Shown: positions 17,566-26,710, numbered from the stretch's first letter. The stretch: DNA of 64,000 bases from Mesorhizobium_G sp049840935 (GCA_049840935.1 JASGJA010000010.1:124001-188000), one strand, 5' to 3'. Numbers and translations: made by a program. The notes: generated from the sequence alone by a model not told the origin.

Positions 17566-18333
17566 ATGCAGTCGGCCGTCCGCTACCCCGAACTCAATGG
17601 AGCATCGGTGCTCATAACCGGCGGCGGTTCCGGCATAGGCGCTGCACTCACCGAAGGTTTCGCGAGGCAGGGCAGCAAGGTCGCGTTTCTGGACATCGCC
17701 GAAGACGCAAGCATCGAGCTTTGCAATCGCGTTGAAGCCGAAACCGGCATCCGCCCGCTTTTCCTGAAGACGGACCTACGTGATGTTGCCGCGCTCAAGG
17801 CATCCATTTCGCGCGCTGCGGAAATACACGGAACCATCACCGTTCTGGTCAACAACGCCGCCTTTGACGAGCGGCACGACCTTCAGGAAATGACGGTTGA
17901 ATATTGGGAAAACAACCAGTCGATCAATCTGCGCCCGCATGCATTCAGCGCGCAGGCCGTTGCGCCGGGAATGAAGCGGGCGGGCGGCGGCTCGATCATC
18001 AATTTCACCTCCACTTCGTTCCTCATCAATCATCCCGACATGCCGTCCTACACCGCCGCGAAGGCAGGCATTATCGGGCTGACCAAGGGCCTTGCCGGGC
18101 TGTTGGGCAAGGATCACATCCGGGTCAACGCCATCGCGCCCGGTTGGGTCATAACCGACCGGCAGCGTCAGCTTTGGGTTACGGAAAAGTCGCTTGCATC
18201 GCACGTTGCCAAGCAATGCATCAAAGATGTTATGGTGCCGGATGATATGGTTGGTCCGGTCCTGTTTCTCGCGTCGAACGCTTCACGAATGCTTACTGCA
18301 CAGACCTTAATCGTCGACGGGGGTTTCCTGTGA
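17566..18333 (+). CDS. SDR dehydrogenase, D-galactose 1-dehydrogenase candidate
   Basis: A 255-residue short-chain dehydrogenase. It has TGGGSGIGAAL near residue 19, NNAAF, catalytic Ser in FTSTSF and a YTAAK Tyr-Lys pair, with a C-terminus rich in SDR motifs (LTAQTLIVDGGFL). GGAGG-type ribosome site precedes the ATG. It overlaps the downstream 2-dehydro-3-deoxygalactonokinase gene by four bases. An SDR galactose dehydrogenase is known from Sinorhizobium meliloti, and the following genes complete an oxidative galactose route, so oxidation of D-galactose to galactonolactone is the best inference; L-fucose or L-arabinose are alternatives. Confidence 0.78.
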   Translation: MQSAVRYPELNGASVLITGGGSGIGAALTEGFARQGSKVAFLDIAEDASIELCNRVEAETGIRPLFLKTDLRDVAALKASISRAAEIHGTITVLVNNAAFDERHDLQEMTVEYWENNQSINLRPHAFSAQAVAPGMKRAGGGSIINFTSTSFLINHPDMPSYTAAKAGIIGLTKGLAGLLGKDHIRVNAIAPGWVITDRQRQLWVTEKSLASHVAKQCIKDVMVPDDMVGPVLFLASNASRMLTAQTLIVDGGFL

Positions 18334-19262
18334 GCAGCGCGGCAGTGCCCGTTGTCGCTGCCGTCGATTGGGGCAGCACCCGCGTGCGTGTCTGGCTGCT
18401 TGACGCCAAGGGCGAACCACTGGGCGAACGGCGCAGCGACGAGGGCATGCTTTCCGCCGCAGGCATAGGCTTCAAGAATGTGCTGGATCGCCACCTTGCC
18501 GAACTCGGTGCGCCGGAAGACCTCCCTGTCATAATTTGCGGAATGGCGGGTGCGCGGCAGGGCTGGATCGAAGCGCCCTATGTCGAAACGCCTGCGCTTC
18601 TCGATGCGGTGCTTGGCGGCGCGGTTTCCGTGCCCGGCAACAGCCGTGATGTTCGCATCATACCCGGCCTGGCCCAGCGCGTGGCCGATGCGCCGGATGT
18701 CATGCGTGGGGAAGAAACGCAGCTTGCGGGTATTGCCGAATTGCGCCAGCCCGGCAGTCATGTCGTCTGCATGCCGGGAACGCATTCCAAATGGGTGTCG
18801 ATAAAGGACGGTGCCGTTACCGGCTTTGGCACGTGGATGACGGGTGAACTCTATTCGATATTGACGCAGCAATCCGTCCTGAAACACTCGGTCGGCGGTG
18901 GTGCGACCGCAGTGCTTGTTTCATCCGAAGCATTCGCTAACGGCGTCGAGACCGGCCTCACGGACCGCGCAGACCTCACCTCGCATCTGTTTGGCATTCG
19001 CGCTGGTGGCCTTTTGCTTGGCCTTCGCCCGGAAGATGCGGCGGCACGCTTGTCGGGCCTGCTTATCGGCGCAGAAATCGGCGCTGCCGAGCGGCGCTAT
19101 CCGGCAACCGGACCTGTCGTGCTGGTTGGATCGGGGCTGATGTACAATCTCTACGAACGCGCCTTCGAGGTTGCTGGCATCGAAGCACGGCGCGCCGATG
19201 CCGAGAGCGCAGGGCGGCGCGGGTTATTCGAGGCCGCCAAGCGCTGCGGCATGATCGGATAG
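18330..19262 (+). CDS. dgoK: 2-dehydro-3-deoxygalactonokinase
   Basis: A 310-residue sugar kinase starting at a GTG that overlaps the SDR stop. The phosphate-1 loop AVDWGSTRVRVWLLD opens the protein. ICGMAGARQGWIEAPYV, MPGTHSKWVSIKDG, and GTWMTGELYSIL are signature segments of the DgoK family. It phosphorylates 2-dehydro-3-deoxy-D-galactonate at C6 in the De Ley-Doudoroff pathway. The product is cleaved by the aldolase encoded four bases downstream. Confidence 0.93.
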   Translation: MSSAAVPVVAAVDWGSTRVRVWLLDAKGEPLGERRSDEGMLSAAGIGFKNVLDRHLAELGAPEDLPVIICGMAGARQGWIEAPYVETPALLDAVLGGAVSVPGNSRDVRIIPGLAQRVADAPDVMRGEETQLAGIAELRQPGSHVVCMPGTHSKWVSIKDGAVTGFGTWMTGELYSILTQQSVLKHSVGGGATAVLVSSEAFANGVETGLTDRADLTSHLFGIRAGGLLLGLRPEDAAARLSGLLIGAEIGAAERRYPATGPVVLVGSGLMYNLYERAFEVAGIEARRADAESAGRRGLFEAAKRCGMIG

Positions 19263-19266
19263 AACA

Positions 19267-19899
19267 ATGAAAACAGCCGAATTTCCAAAGCTCAAGCGCA
19301 ATCTCGTTGCGATTCTGCGCGGGCTTCGTCCCGAAACTGCACTCGACTACGGCCGCGCGATATACGAAGCCGGGATCGAAGCCATCGAAGTGCCTTTGAA
19401 TTCGCCCGATCCATTCGTTTCCATAGAACGCCTCGTGAAAGAGCTGCCTGAAACGGCGCTCCTCGGTGCGGGAACCGTATTGACTGCCACCGATGTTGAT
19501 AATCTTCATAATGCGGGTGGGCGGTTGCTTGTCAGCCCGAATATTGACGCCGAAGTCATGCGCCGTGCTGCGCAGCACGGCATGGTCACGATGCCCGGCG
19601 TGTTCACGCCCTCCGAAGCATTTCAGGCCATTGCGCTTGGAGCATCTGCATTGAAGTTCTTCCCCGCGAGCGTATTAGGCGCAAAGGGTATTGCCGCCAT
19701 CAAGGCTGTGTTGCCTGCCAATACAATCATCGGTGCGGTCGGCGGCGTTTCGGAAAATGACTTTGCCGACTATGCAAAGGCCGGTGTCACCGCCTTCGGC
19801 CTTGGCTCCAGCCTTTTCACCCCATCGCTCAGCGTCGAGGATGTCGCATTGCGCGCTCGCGCGGCAGTCATCGCTTACGACGAAGTCTTCGGGAGGTAG
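19267..19899 (+). CDS. dgoA: 2-dehydro-3-deoxy-6-phosphogalactonate aldolase
   Basis: A 210-residue class I aldolase of the KDPG/KDPGal family. Key positions are the catalytic Glu in IEVPLNSP, GAGTVLT, LLVSPNID, and the Schiff-base Lys in ALKFFPAS near residue 125. It splits 2-dehydro-3-deoxy-6-phosphogalactonate to pyruvate and glyceraldehyde 3-phosphate. It lies four bases after dgoK and two before the lactonase, consistent with one operon. The galactonate dehydratase that should produce the kinase substrate is not in this cluster. Confidence 0.93.
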   Translation: MKTAEFPKLKRNLVAILRGLRPETALDYGRAIYEAGIEAIEVPLNSPDPFVSIERLVKELPETALLGAGTVLTATDVDNLHNAGGRLLVSPNIDAEVMRRAAQHGMVTMPGVFTPSEAFQAIALGASALKFFPASVLGAKGIAAIKAVLPANTIIGAVGGVSENDFADYAKAGVTAFGLGSSLFTPSLSVEDVALRARAAVIAYDEVFGR

Positions 19900-19901
19900 C
19901 C

Positions 19902-20772
19902 ATGAGCGGTACAGCGCGCATTACCGACCATGTTTGCCAGCTCGGAGAGGGTCCAACCTACGATCCGGCCACCGGCACGCTTTACTGGTTCGACATTGTC
20001 GGCTGCAAACTGCTCGAAAAGCGCATGCCAGATGGCGATCTGGTCATCCATGATTTGCCATTCATGGCGAGCGCGCTGGCGGTTATCGATCCGACGAGGC
20101 AGATGCTTGTCGCAGAGCACGGGCTTTATATTCGCGACGTTCCCACCGGAAAGCTGACCCTTCACAAAGCGGTCGAAGCAGACAATGAAATCACCCGTTC
20201 CAACGACTCGCGCGTGCATCCGGGGGGCGCTTTGTGGTTCAGCACAATGGCCAAAGACGAGCGCACCGGTGCTGGCGCGATCTATTGGTACAGGGAAGGT
20301 GAGGTAAAGCTGCTTTTCCCTTCCATCACTATTCCCAATTCTATCTGCTTTCTCGCCGGATGGCAGCATCGCTTACTACACCGACACGCATCAGAACATA
20401 TTGATGCGCGTTGCCTGCGACCCGGAAACCGGGCTTCCCACGGGCGAGCCGCAAATCTTCTATGCGCATACCGGAAACGGCGGCTTGGACGGCTCAGTTG
20501 TCGATGCGTCCGGCCAGCTTTGGAATGCGCGCTGGGGCGGTGGCTGCGTTGATGTTTATTCGCAAGACGGCAAGCATCTGCGGAGTTTGCCTGTACCTGC
20601 AAAGCAATCGACCTGCCCGGTCTTTGTCGGCAAGGCTGCGTCGCATATGGTTGTAACCTCCGCATGGAAGGGCATGACCGAGCAAGAACGCGCTGCCGAC
20701 CCGCAGGCCGGTAGCACCTTCCTGCTTGACGTCGAAGTTGCGGGCCGGTTCGACTCGCCGGTGCGGCTCTAA
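19902..20772 (+). pseudogene. SMP-30/gluconolaconase-family lactonase, one single-base insertion
   Basis: A SMP-30/gluconolactonase-type beta-propeller, the likely sugar lactonase of the pathway. N-terminal features include the metal-ligand Glu in LGEGPTYD, and NDSRVHPGGALWFSTM with an Asn-Asp pair. The frame breaks after SITIPNSICF; dropping one C near 20352 joins it to SPDGSIAYYTDT and the rest (NGGLDGSVVDASGQLWNARW). The repaired length is 289 residues, normal for the family. It would hydrolyse galactonolactone made by the SDR upstream. Confidence 0.85.
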
Positions 20773-20775
20773 ATA

Positions 20776-21828
20776 ATGTCTCGCCCCACGCTGCTGCTCG
20801 CATACGAAACCGAAGCAGCTTGCCGCGCGCAATTGCTCCGCGAGGGTTTCGAGGCGCGCCACGCTTTTGAGATAAGCTCCTATCTCGCGCAATCCACTGA
20901 TCTGGCCGCGGAATTTGATGATCTGTACGCCGCATTTGCGCGCGTCGGCATCGCGTTCCAGCCTGTAGAACTCGACAGGCTCGATTCTGCTCTCGCCGAA
21001 AGCGATGCGTCTGCAACGCTGGTCTGGACACTAACCGACGGTATTGCCTATTTCCGGGGCAGCATCGCACCCGCTTTGGCTCGCTTGCGTGGCTTCCACA
21101 CACTCGGGTCGGACGACTCGCTCTTCGCGCTCTGTCAGGACAAGTTTCGGTCCGGTGCTGTGCTGCATGCGATGGGCCTGCCATGTCCGCGCGCGGGCCT
21201 TGCTCGCGATGGCGTCTGGCTGGTCGAGCCTCCCGCATCTGCGCTTGGCTGGTTTGTAAAGCCCAACAGGCTCGGCGCGAAAATCGGCATCTATCCGGAT
21301 TCGCATGTCCAGCAGTTGGAAGACGCGCTCGAAATCAGCCGTCGAGTCCACGCGGCCTATCGGGATGATGTGATCGTACAACCCTATGTCGGAGGGCGAA
21401 ACGTCCGCGCCAGCTTCCTCGCCGTCGAGCGCAGCGCGACTGTCGAAAAGCTCGGCGTCAGCTTTGTCGATTCCGGGGGTGATTTTCAGACGATGCAGGA
21501 CAGTCTCGCCCTTTACGGCGAAACAGGCGGCGCGGCCAAGGCATCTGGCGCGTATGCGCAGCCGGAACTTCTCGACGTCGCGCTTTCGCTGCCGCACGCG
21601 GATCAGGCAATCCGCGCCGTCGCCGCGCAACTGGTGCAAACGCTCGGCCTGCGCGACGTATTTTCGCTGGATTTAAGGGTGGAGCCGGATGGCGCGCTCC
21701 ACCTCATCGAATTTGAGGTATGTCCGGGCCTGCCCTGCTTCGATTTCCGCGATTATTGCAGTCGCATATGGGGGCTGAGCCTTCCAGAAGCTATGGCGCA
21801 AGCCGCTCTGGCTCGGCTGACCCGTTAA
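20776..21828 (+). CDS. ATP-grasp ligase, D-alanine-D-alanine ligase-like
   Basis: A 350-residue ATP-grasp protein. The ATP-binding part includes LGWFVKPNRLGAKIGIYPDS (phosphate loop) and VIVQPYVGGRNVRASFLA. The C-terminal half has FSLDLRVEPDGALHLIEFEV, where the family's Mg-binding Asp and Glu are seen, and GLPCFDFRDY. The N-terminal domain is not the standard Ddl domain. It starts three bases after the lactonase and overlaps the rlpA-like gene tail to tail by four bases. It could join amino acids or peptides; a true cell-wall D-Ala-D-Ala ligase role is unproved. Confidence 0.75.
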   Translation: MSRPTLLLAYETEAACRAQLLREGFEARHAFEISSYLAQSTDLAAEFDDLYAAFARVGIAFQPVELDRLDSALAESDASATLVWTLTDGIAYFRGSIAPALARLRGFHTLGSDDSLFALCQDKFRSGAVLHAMGLPCPRAGLARDGVWLVEPPASALGWFVKPNRLGAKIGIYPDSHVQQLEDALEISRRVHAAYRDDVIVQPYVGGRNVRASFLAVERSATVEKLGVSFVDSGGDFQTMQDSLALYGETGGAAKASGAYAQPELLDVALSLPHADQAIRAVAAQLVQTLGLRDVFSLDLRVEPDGALHLIEFEVCPGLPCFDFRDYCSRIWGLSLPEAMAQAALARLTR

Positions 21829-22208
21829 ACTTTCGCGATGCAGACCGAAGCGGATCCACTCCGCACCATGCCGATCTGCGTTGCTGCGCCCTTGGAGAGA
21901 TCGAGCAAACGTCCACGTACGTAAGGGCCGCGATCATTGATGCGCACGACTACGCTCTTGCCGTTGCGCGCATTGGTCACTTTCAGCTTGGTGCCAAACG
22001 GCAGGTATTTATGCGCTGCCGTCAGATTGGATTGATTGAAGCGTTCTCCGCTGGCGGTGGAACGACCGTGAAACCCCGGTCCATACCAGGAAGCCTTGCC
22101 GCATTGGGCATTCGCGACCGAAATTCCAGTCAGCGATACCAAAGCCGCTGCGACCATGCCGGCGAGTGCCGACCGCTTCAATCCATTCATCAGGCGTTTC
22201 CTGTGCAA
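21825..22208 (-). CDS. RlpA-like septal-ring/double-psi beta-barrel protein
   Basis: A 127-residue exported protein with a signal peptide (residues ~1-34, ending near SVANA). The body is one RlpA-type double-psi beta-barrel domain: GKASWYGPGFHGRSTASGE, MTAAHK-type segment (LTAAHKYLPFGTKLKVTN), and VVRINDRGPYVRGRLLDLS with the conserved Asp in NDRGP. The SPOR domain of long RlpA proteins is absent. Short members of this type are common in Rhizobiales; lytic transglycosylase activity is possible but not assured for single-domain forms. Confidence 0.88.
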   Translation of the reverse strand: MHRKRLMNGLKRSALAGMVAAALVSLTGISVANAQCGKASWYGPGFHGRSTASGERFNQSNLTAAHKYLPFGTKLKVTNARNGKSVVVRINDRGPYVRGRLLDLSKGAATQIGMVRSGSASVCIAKV

Positions 22209-22590
22209 TTAACGTTGGGCGCCGGGTAGGAATGAAATTTGCAGTTGTCAGGGCCACAATGTGACCATTGCAAGGCAACGCCGTGCCATGCCATGCGGTT
22301 CCGCATGTCGATGTAAAGTATTTCATAGACTATCTTGAAGCGTTAAATGGGCAATTGTTCCTAAAGTATGGCATAATATCAAATATGAATTATGCATTGA
22401 TCCAGATTTAGTCAGATTAAATTCTGCTCCTGAAAGTTAGACACAGAACTACGTTCTGCGCGCGAATGACGCAGCGGGGCATCGTGAACCGTGTCCGTTT
22501 TTTGCACCGGTTCCATCATCCACTCACCTTGCCTGCGTCGAACGGTAGCAAAAGCAGCGGAGAGCACGGAAATAACTGGATAATTACAGT

Positions 22591-22607
22591 TTAGAATAAT
22601 TCTAAAG
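22591..22607. promoter_or_regulatory. Irr box (iron control element), perfect palindrome
   Basis: TTTAGAATAATTCTAAA: two seven-base arms TTTAGAA and TTCTAAA around TAA. This equals the iron control element consensus for Irr in Rhizobiales. It stands upstream of the imelysin-bfd-bfr cluster. Irr is known to repress bacterioferritin-type genes when iron is scarce in related species. Here the box lies about 35 bases upstream of the best promoter -35 rather than on it. Confidence 0.85.
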
Positions 22608-22640
22608 CATTGAAATAAAAGGATTTTGTGGGCCGCTTTG

Positions 22641-22669
22641 TTGACAGCAGCAACGGATTCGGTTTTATG
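22641..22669 (+). promoter_or_regulatory. Candidate sigma-70-type promoter of the iron cluster
   Basis: TTGACA at 22641-22646, 17 bases, then TTTATG at 22664-22669. The -35 is perfect and the -10 is moderate. Transcription would begin near 22676, leaving a leader that includes the small ORF at 22718. A second possible -10, TAGAAT, lies inside the Irr box but has no good -35. Confidence 0.5.
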
Positions 22670-22717
22670 ACCATGAACCTTTGATGTGTGGGCCTTTAAC
22701 CCACTCGATTGGAGGAA

Positions 22718-22942
22718 ATGGTGATCGCCTTCTTCTCAGCGCCAGTCAGCGCGCGTCCAAATCCCTGCGCAAAGCGCATTTCCATGCATCCGGCTGCATT
22801 TGCTTACGTGCGCCGTGAAGCGGGTTGCGATCTAACGCCTTATGTGCGGGAACAAACCCTTTCGGATTACGAGCCGTTTGCGCTGCCTAATCCGCCATCC
22901 GCAATCGAGACGTGCTGGCCCGCTCCGGGTCCGCGCAGATAA
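22718..22942 (+). CDS. Possible small leader ORF upstream of imelysin 1
   Basis: A 74-residue ORF that I do not recognise. A strong ribosome site, GGAGGA at 22711-22716, precedes adjacent ATG (22718) and GTG (22721) codons; spacing favours the GTG. The peptide has no obvious signal or membrane segment and ends in a proline-rich tail. It lies between the candidate promoter and imelysin 1, with its stop 15 bases before the next ATG. It could be a real small protein or a translated leader affecting the operon. Confidence 0.4.
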   Translation: MVIAFFSAPVSARPNPCAKRISMHPAAFAYVRREAGCDLTPYVREQTLSDYEPFALPNPPSAIETCWPAPGPRR

Positions 22943-22957
22943 ATCAGGGAGACTACA

Positions 22958-24267
22958 ATGGGGAAAACGACATTCATCGGGCCGCGCCGTGGGAGGCTGG
23001 CTGCCATCGCGGCAACCGCTGCACTTACCGCGGCGATTTTCGTCCTGCCCGCAAAAGCTGAGACGACCGATCCCAAAACGGTCATCAAGAATTATTCTGA
23101 CATTGCGCTTGCGATGTATACGGATTCGCTCACCACTGCGCAGGCTCTTGATGCTGCGGTCGATGCATTGATTGCCAAGCCATCTCAGGAAACGCTGGAC
23201 GCTGCTCGCACTGCCTGGAAGGCTGCGCGTGTTCCCTATCAGCAGACGGAAGTCTATCGTTTCGGTAACGCCATCGTCGATGATTGGGAAGGCAAGGTAA
23301 ATGCCTGGCCGCTCGATGAAGGCCTGATCGACTATGTCGACAAGTCCTACGGCACTGAGTTGGATGAAAACTCGCTCTATACCGCCAACGTCATCGCCAA
23401 TAAGGAAATCGAGATCGACGGCCAGAAGGTCGATACCTCCAAGATCACGCCGGAACTTCTGTCGGGAACGCTGCAAGAAGCTGGCGACATCGAAGCGAAC
23501 GTTGCCACCGGCTATCATGCGATTGAGTTCCTGCTCTGGGGGCAGGATCTGAACGGCACTGGCCCCGGCGCGGGCAACCGTCCCTACACCGACTATGACA
23601 ACGCCAACTGCACCGGCGGCAATTGCGATCGCCGCGCCGAATATCTCAAAGCCGCGTCCACACTGTTGGTCAGCGACCTGCAGGACATGGTCAACAACTG
23701 GAAGGATGGCGGCGAGGCGCGCAAGGCTCTCGACGACGGCGACGTGAAGGCCGGCATTTCGACCGATCTTCACCGGCATGGGTTCGCTTTCATATGGTGA
23801 ATTGGCGGGCGAGCGCATGAAGCTCGGCCTTCTGCTGCACGACCCGGAAGAGGAGCATGATTGCTTCTCTGACAACACCTATAACTCGCATCTCTATGAC
23901 GCGACGGGTATCCGCGACATCTATCTGCGGCAGCTACAAGCGTGTTGATGGTTCGGTCGTTTCCGGCCCTTCCGTGTCTGATCTGGTCAAGGAAGCCGAT
24001 CCGGCAATCAACACCGAACTGACCGGCAAGCTCGACACGACGATTGCCAAGATGGAAGCCATCAAGAAGCGTGCCGAAGGCGGCGAAGCCTATGACCAGC
24101 AGATCGGCGAGGGCAACACCGAAGGCAATGCGACCGTGCAGGCCGCGATTGATGCGCTTGTTGACCAGACCAAGTCGATCGAACGCGCTGTTTCGTCGCT
24201 GAAGCTCGACGCCATCGCATTCGAGGGCTCGGACAGCCTGGATGCGCCCGACAAGGTGTTCCAGTAA
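22958..24267 (+). pseudogene. Imelysin (M75) family iron-regulated protein, two single-base insertions
   Basis: A periplasmic or lipid-facing imelysin-family protein. The signal peptide spans residues ~1-34 (LTAAIFVLPAKA). The family GxHxxE motif is intact as GYHAIEFLLWG (His187, Glu190), and EVYRFGNAIVDDWEGKVNAWP is typical. Dropping G near 23765 and G near 23927 restores about 435 residues through YGELAGERMKLGLLLHDPEE and an end at DAPDKVFQ. IrpA-like members respond to iron. It heads the genes behind the Irr box. Confidence 0.85.
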
Positions 24268-24324
24268 GCAAAAAATGACCAGCCAGACGGGGCTGCTTTG
24301 CCCCGTCAGCCACCAGAGAAAACG

Positions 24325-24636
24325 ATGCTGATTTGTCACTGCAACCTCATCACGGAGAAAGAGATCGAAGCAACGATTCTCGAATTGCTTGACGAAGATG
24401 CCTGGCAATTGATCGTACCTGCGAAAGTTTACCACAGGCTTCGCATGCGTGGTCGTTGTTGCGGCTGCTTTCCAAATGTGGTGGAAACGATCATTCGGAT
24501 AACCGAAGCATACCATTCGCGCTCGGAGGCGGGCGGTTTGGATGTCGTTTCACACCTGGATCGCGTCAGGGAACTGCGCGTCCAATTTGGGAGCAAGACC
24601 TATGAAGGGCGACAAAGAAATCATCGAGCGGCTTAA
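24325..24636 (+). CDS. bfd: Bacterioferritin-associated ferredoxin
   Basis: A 103-residue small [2Fe-2S] protein. Cluster ligands are visible as CHC at residues 4-6 and CCGC near residues 42-45 (GRCCGCFPN), matching the BFD-like domain. Bfd donates electrons to haem in bacterioferritin to release iron. The ATG at 24325 gives the usual opening (LICHCNLITEKEIEATI). It is longer than the ~64-residue E. coli protein; the extra C-terminal part overlaps the bacterioferritin gene by 35 bases in another frame. Confidence 0.85.
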   Translation: MLICHCNLITEKEIEATILELLDEDAWQLIVPAKVYHRLRMRGRCCGCFPNVVETIIRITEAYHSRSEAGGLDVVSHLDRVRELRVQFGSKTYEGRQRNHRAA

Positions 24637-25096
24637 TGAGGCGCTTTTTCTAGAACTTGGCGCCGTAAACCAATACTGGCTGCACTATCGTCTGCTGGAA
24701 GACTGGGGCTTTATGAACCTCGCAAAGAAAGAGCGCGCGGAATCCATCGAGGAGATGCAACATGCTGACAAGCTCGTTGCCCGCATCATCTTTCTCGAAG
24801 GGCATCCGAACCTTCAGTCCGTCGCTCCGCTGCGTATCGGCCAGAACGTCAAGGAAGTGCTGGAAAGCGATCTTGCCGGCGAATATGACGCCCGGACTTC
24901 CTACAAGAAGTCGCGCGAAATCTGCAACGAGAAGGGTGACTACGTCACCATGAAGCTCTTCGAGGAACTGCTGACAGACGAGGAAGGTCACATCGACTTC
25001 CTCGAAACGCAGCTCCAGCTTTTGGAAACCATCGGCGAGGCCAAATATGGCCAGCTCAACGCCGCCCCGGCCAACGAAGCCGAGGACGCTCACTAA
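24602..25096 (+). CDS. bfr: Bacterioferritin
   Basis: A 164-residue bacterioferritin. The di-iron and haem residues fall at standard positions: Glu18, Glu51, the haem-ligand Met52 and His54, with the second E-x2-H pair in LLTDEEGHIDF. The start at 24602 (KGDKEIIERLNEAL) is fixed by this numbering; a longer in-frame reading comes from bfd sequence. It stores iron as a 24-subunit cage with haem at subunit interfaces. It lies behind bfd and imelysin 1, downstream of the Irr box. Confidence 0.97.
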   Translation: MKGDKEIIERLNEALFLELGAVNQYWLHYRLLEDWGFMNLAKKERAESIEEMQHADKLVARIIFLEGHPNLQSVAPLRIGQNVKEVLESDLAGEYDARTSYKKSREICNEKGDYVTMKLFEELLTDEEGHIDFLETQLQLLETIGEAKYGQLNAAPANEAEDAH

Positions 25097-25105
25097 GGAA
25101 ATGCC

Positions 25106-26710
25106 ATGCGGCGCAAAATAAGCGTTTTGCGCCGCACGGCTGATAAAGCCATCATGCCAATTTCGCGTTTTTCGCGTGCGCTGACCTTTGCGCGCGCTGT
25201 TCTTCCCTGCGCCCTTTTGTTGGCGGCTTATCCCGCTCATTCGGATGACCAAAACCCACCGGGGCTGGCAAACATCCGCAGCGATATTGACGAGAAAGAC
25301 CTCGGGCGCGTCCGCGACGTTACAAAGCCCACTAGCGATTTCAGCAAGTCAGAGACGTTCGAGCTTATGCCCGGTGGGGCTGGAACGACGAAAAAGCGGC
25401 CCAATCAGGACGCTTTCTCCCAGTCCTCGGCAAACATCACTTTCGAGGAAGAGGGCACTTTCAAGCTCGGCAATGGCCTGTTTCGTAAGGTCTGGGTTTC
25501 CGCTCCTTCGTCAACGCAGGCGTCGGACGGCCTTGGCCCGTTGTTCAACGCGCGCGCCTGTCAAAGCTGTCATTTGAAGGATGGTCGCGGCCATCCGCCG
25601 GAAGGCGCGGCCGACAACACCTCCATGTTCCTGCGGTTGGCGCGCGTGGCAGACACCGAGGAGGAAAAACGCGCCGTGGCCGATCATCGTGCGCTGAATT
25701 TCCCTGATCCGGTATATGGTTCCCAACTTCAAGACCTCGCCGTGCCCGGTCTCGCGGGCGAGGGCCGCATGAAGATCACTTACGAGGAAATTCCGGTCGC
25801 CTTGGGTGACGGCACAAAGCTTTCGCTGCGCAAGCCGACCTATTCAGTCGAAAATCTTGGCTACGGGCCTATAGACCCGCGTACCACGCTTTCGCCGCGT
25901 GTAACGCCGCAAATGATCGGACTCGGCCTTGTCGAACAAATTCACCCCGCAGACATTCTCGCCAACGCCGATCCAGACGACAAGAATGGCGACGGCATTT
26001 CCGGCAAGCCAAATATTGTTCGCGACGGCAAGACCGGAGAACTTACGCTTGGCCGATTTGGCTGGAAGGCGCAGACGCCGAGCATTCGTGAGCAGTCAGC
26101 GGATGCGTTTGCTGGCGATATCGGCATTTCCACGCCAGAAGTCCCGAAAAGCTGGGGCGATTGCACCGAGGCGCAAGCCGCGTGTCTTGCCATGCCGGTC
26201 GGTGTGCAGGAGCGTTTGGGTCCGGTTGAAGCGCCGCCCCCCGTCATGGACCTTGTGACTTTCTATTCGCAGAATCTGGCTGTTCCGGCGCGCCGCGACA
26301 TGGACAAGCCAAACGTTCTTGCGGGTAAAAAGCTGTTCTATGAAAGCGGTTGCATTTCCTGCCACACCCCGAAATTCGTGACCCGCAGGGACGCCCCAAA
26401 CAAGGCGCAGAGCTTCCAGCTCATCTGGCCTTATTCTGATTTTCTTCTGCACGACATGGGCGACGGCTTGGCGGACGGACAGCAGGTGGGGGAAGCCACC
26501 GGAAGCGAATGGCGCACGCCGCCGCTTTGGGGCATTGGCCTGACCAAGCACGTCAACGGTCACACCTTCTTTCTGCACGACGGGCGTGCGCGCAATCTTA
26601 CCGAGGCGATCCTCTGGCATGGCGGTGAGGCACAAGCCGCCCGCGATAAGTTCGCCGGACTATCGGCGGGAGACCGCCAAAACCTGATTGATTTTCTGGA
26701 GTTTATGTAA
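25106..26710 (+). CDS. Di-haem oxidoreductase (DUF1111 family)
   Basis: A 534-residue exported c-type cytochrome of the DUF1111 'putative thiol oxidoreductase' family. Two haem-attachment motifs are present: CQSCH at residues 152-156 and CISCH at 416-420. A signal peptide follows a charged N-terminus (FARAVLPCALLLAAYPAHS); the start could be ATG 25106 or 25154. The end (LWGIGLTKHVNGHTFFLHDG, FLEFM) is typical. It begins nine bases after bfr and abuts imelysin 2. Its substrate and partner are unknown; periplasmic redox handling of a metal is plausible from context. Confidence 0.88.
   Translation: MRRKISVLRRTADKAIMPISRFSRALTFARAVLPCALLLAAYPAHSDDQNPPGLANIRSDIDEKDLGRVRDVTKPTSDFSKSETFELMPGGAGTTKKRPNQDAFSQSSANITFEEEGTFKLGNGLFRKVWVSAPSSTQASDGLGPLFNARACQSCHLKDGRGHPPEGAADNTSMFLRLARVADTEEEKRAVADHRALNFPDPVYGSQLQDLAVPGLAGEGRMKITYEEIPVALGDGTKLSLRKPTYSVENLGYGPIDPRTTLSPRVTPQMIGLGLVEQIHPADILANADPDDKNGDGISGKPNIVRDGKTGELTLGRFGWKAQTPSIREQSADAFAGDIGISTPEVPKSWGDCTEAQAACLAMPVGVQERLGPVEAPPPVMDLVTFYSQNLAVPARRDMDKPNVLAGKKLFYESGCISCHTPKFVTRRDAPNKAQSFQLIWPYSDFLLHDMGDGLADGQQVGEATGSEWRTPPLWGIGLTKHVNGHTFFLHDGRARNLTEAILWHGGEAQAARDKFAGLSAGDRQNLIDFLEFM

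Larger units (their letters stand above)
22209..22717. other. Gene-free control region upstream of the iron cluster
   Basis: About 500 bases with no convincing gene and visibly more A+T than the flanks (for example around 22330-22440). It holds the Irr-type box at 22591-22607 and a strong promoter-like pair at 22641-22669. Near 22686-22703 GTGGG and CCCAC can pair across a seven-base loop. I see no repeat, tRNA or operator in 22209-22560. Confidence 0.6.
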
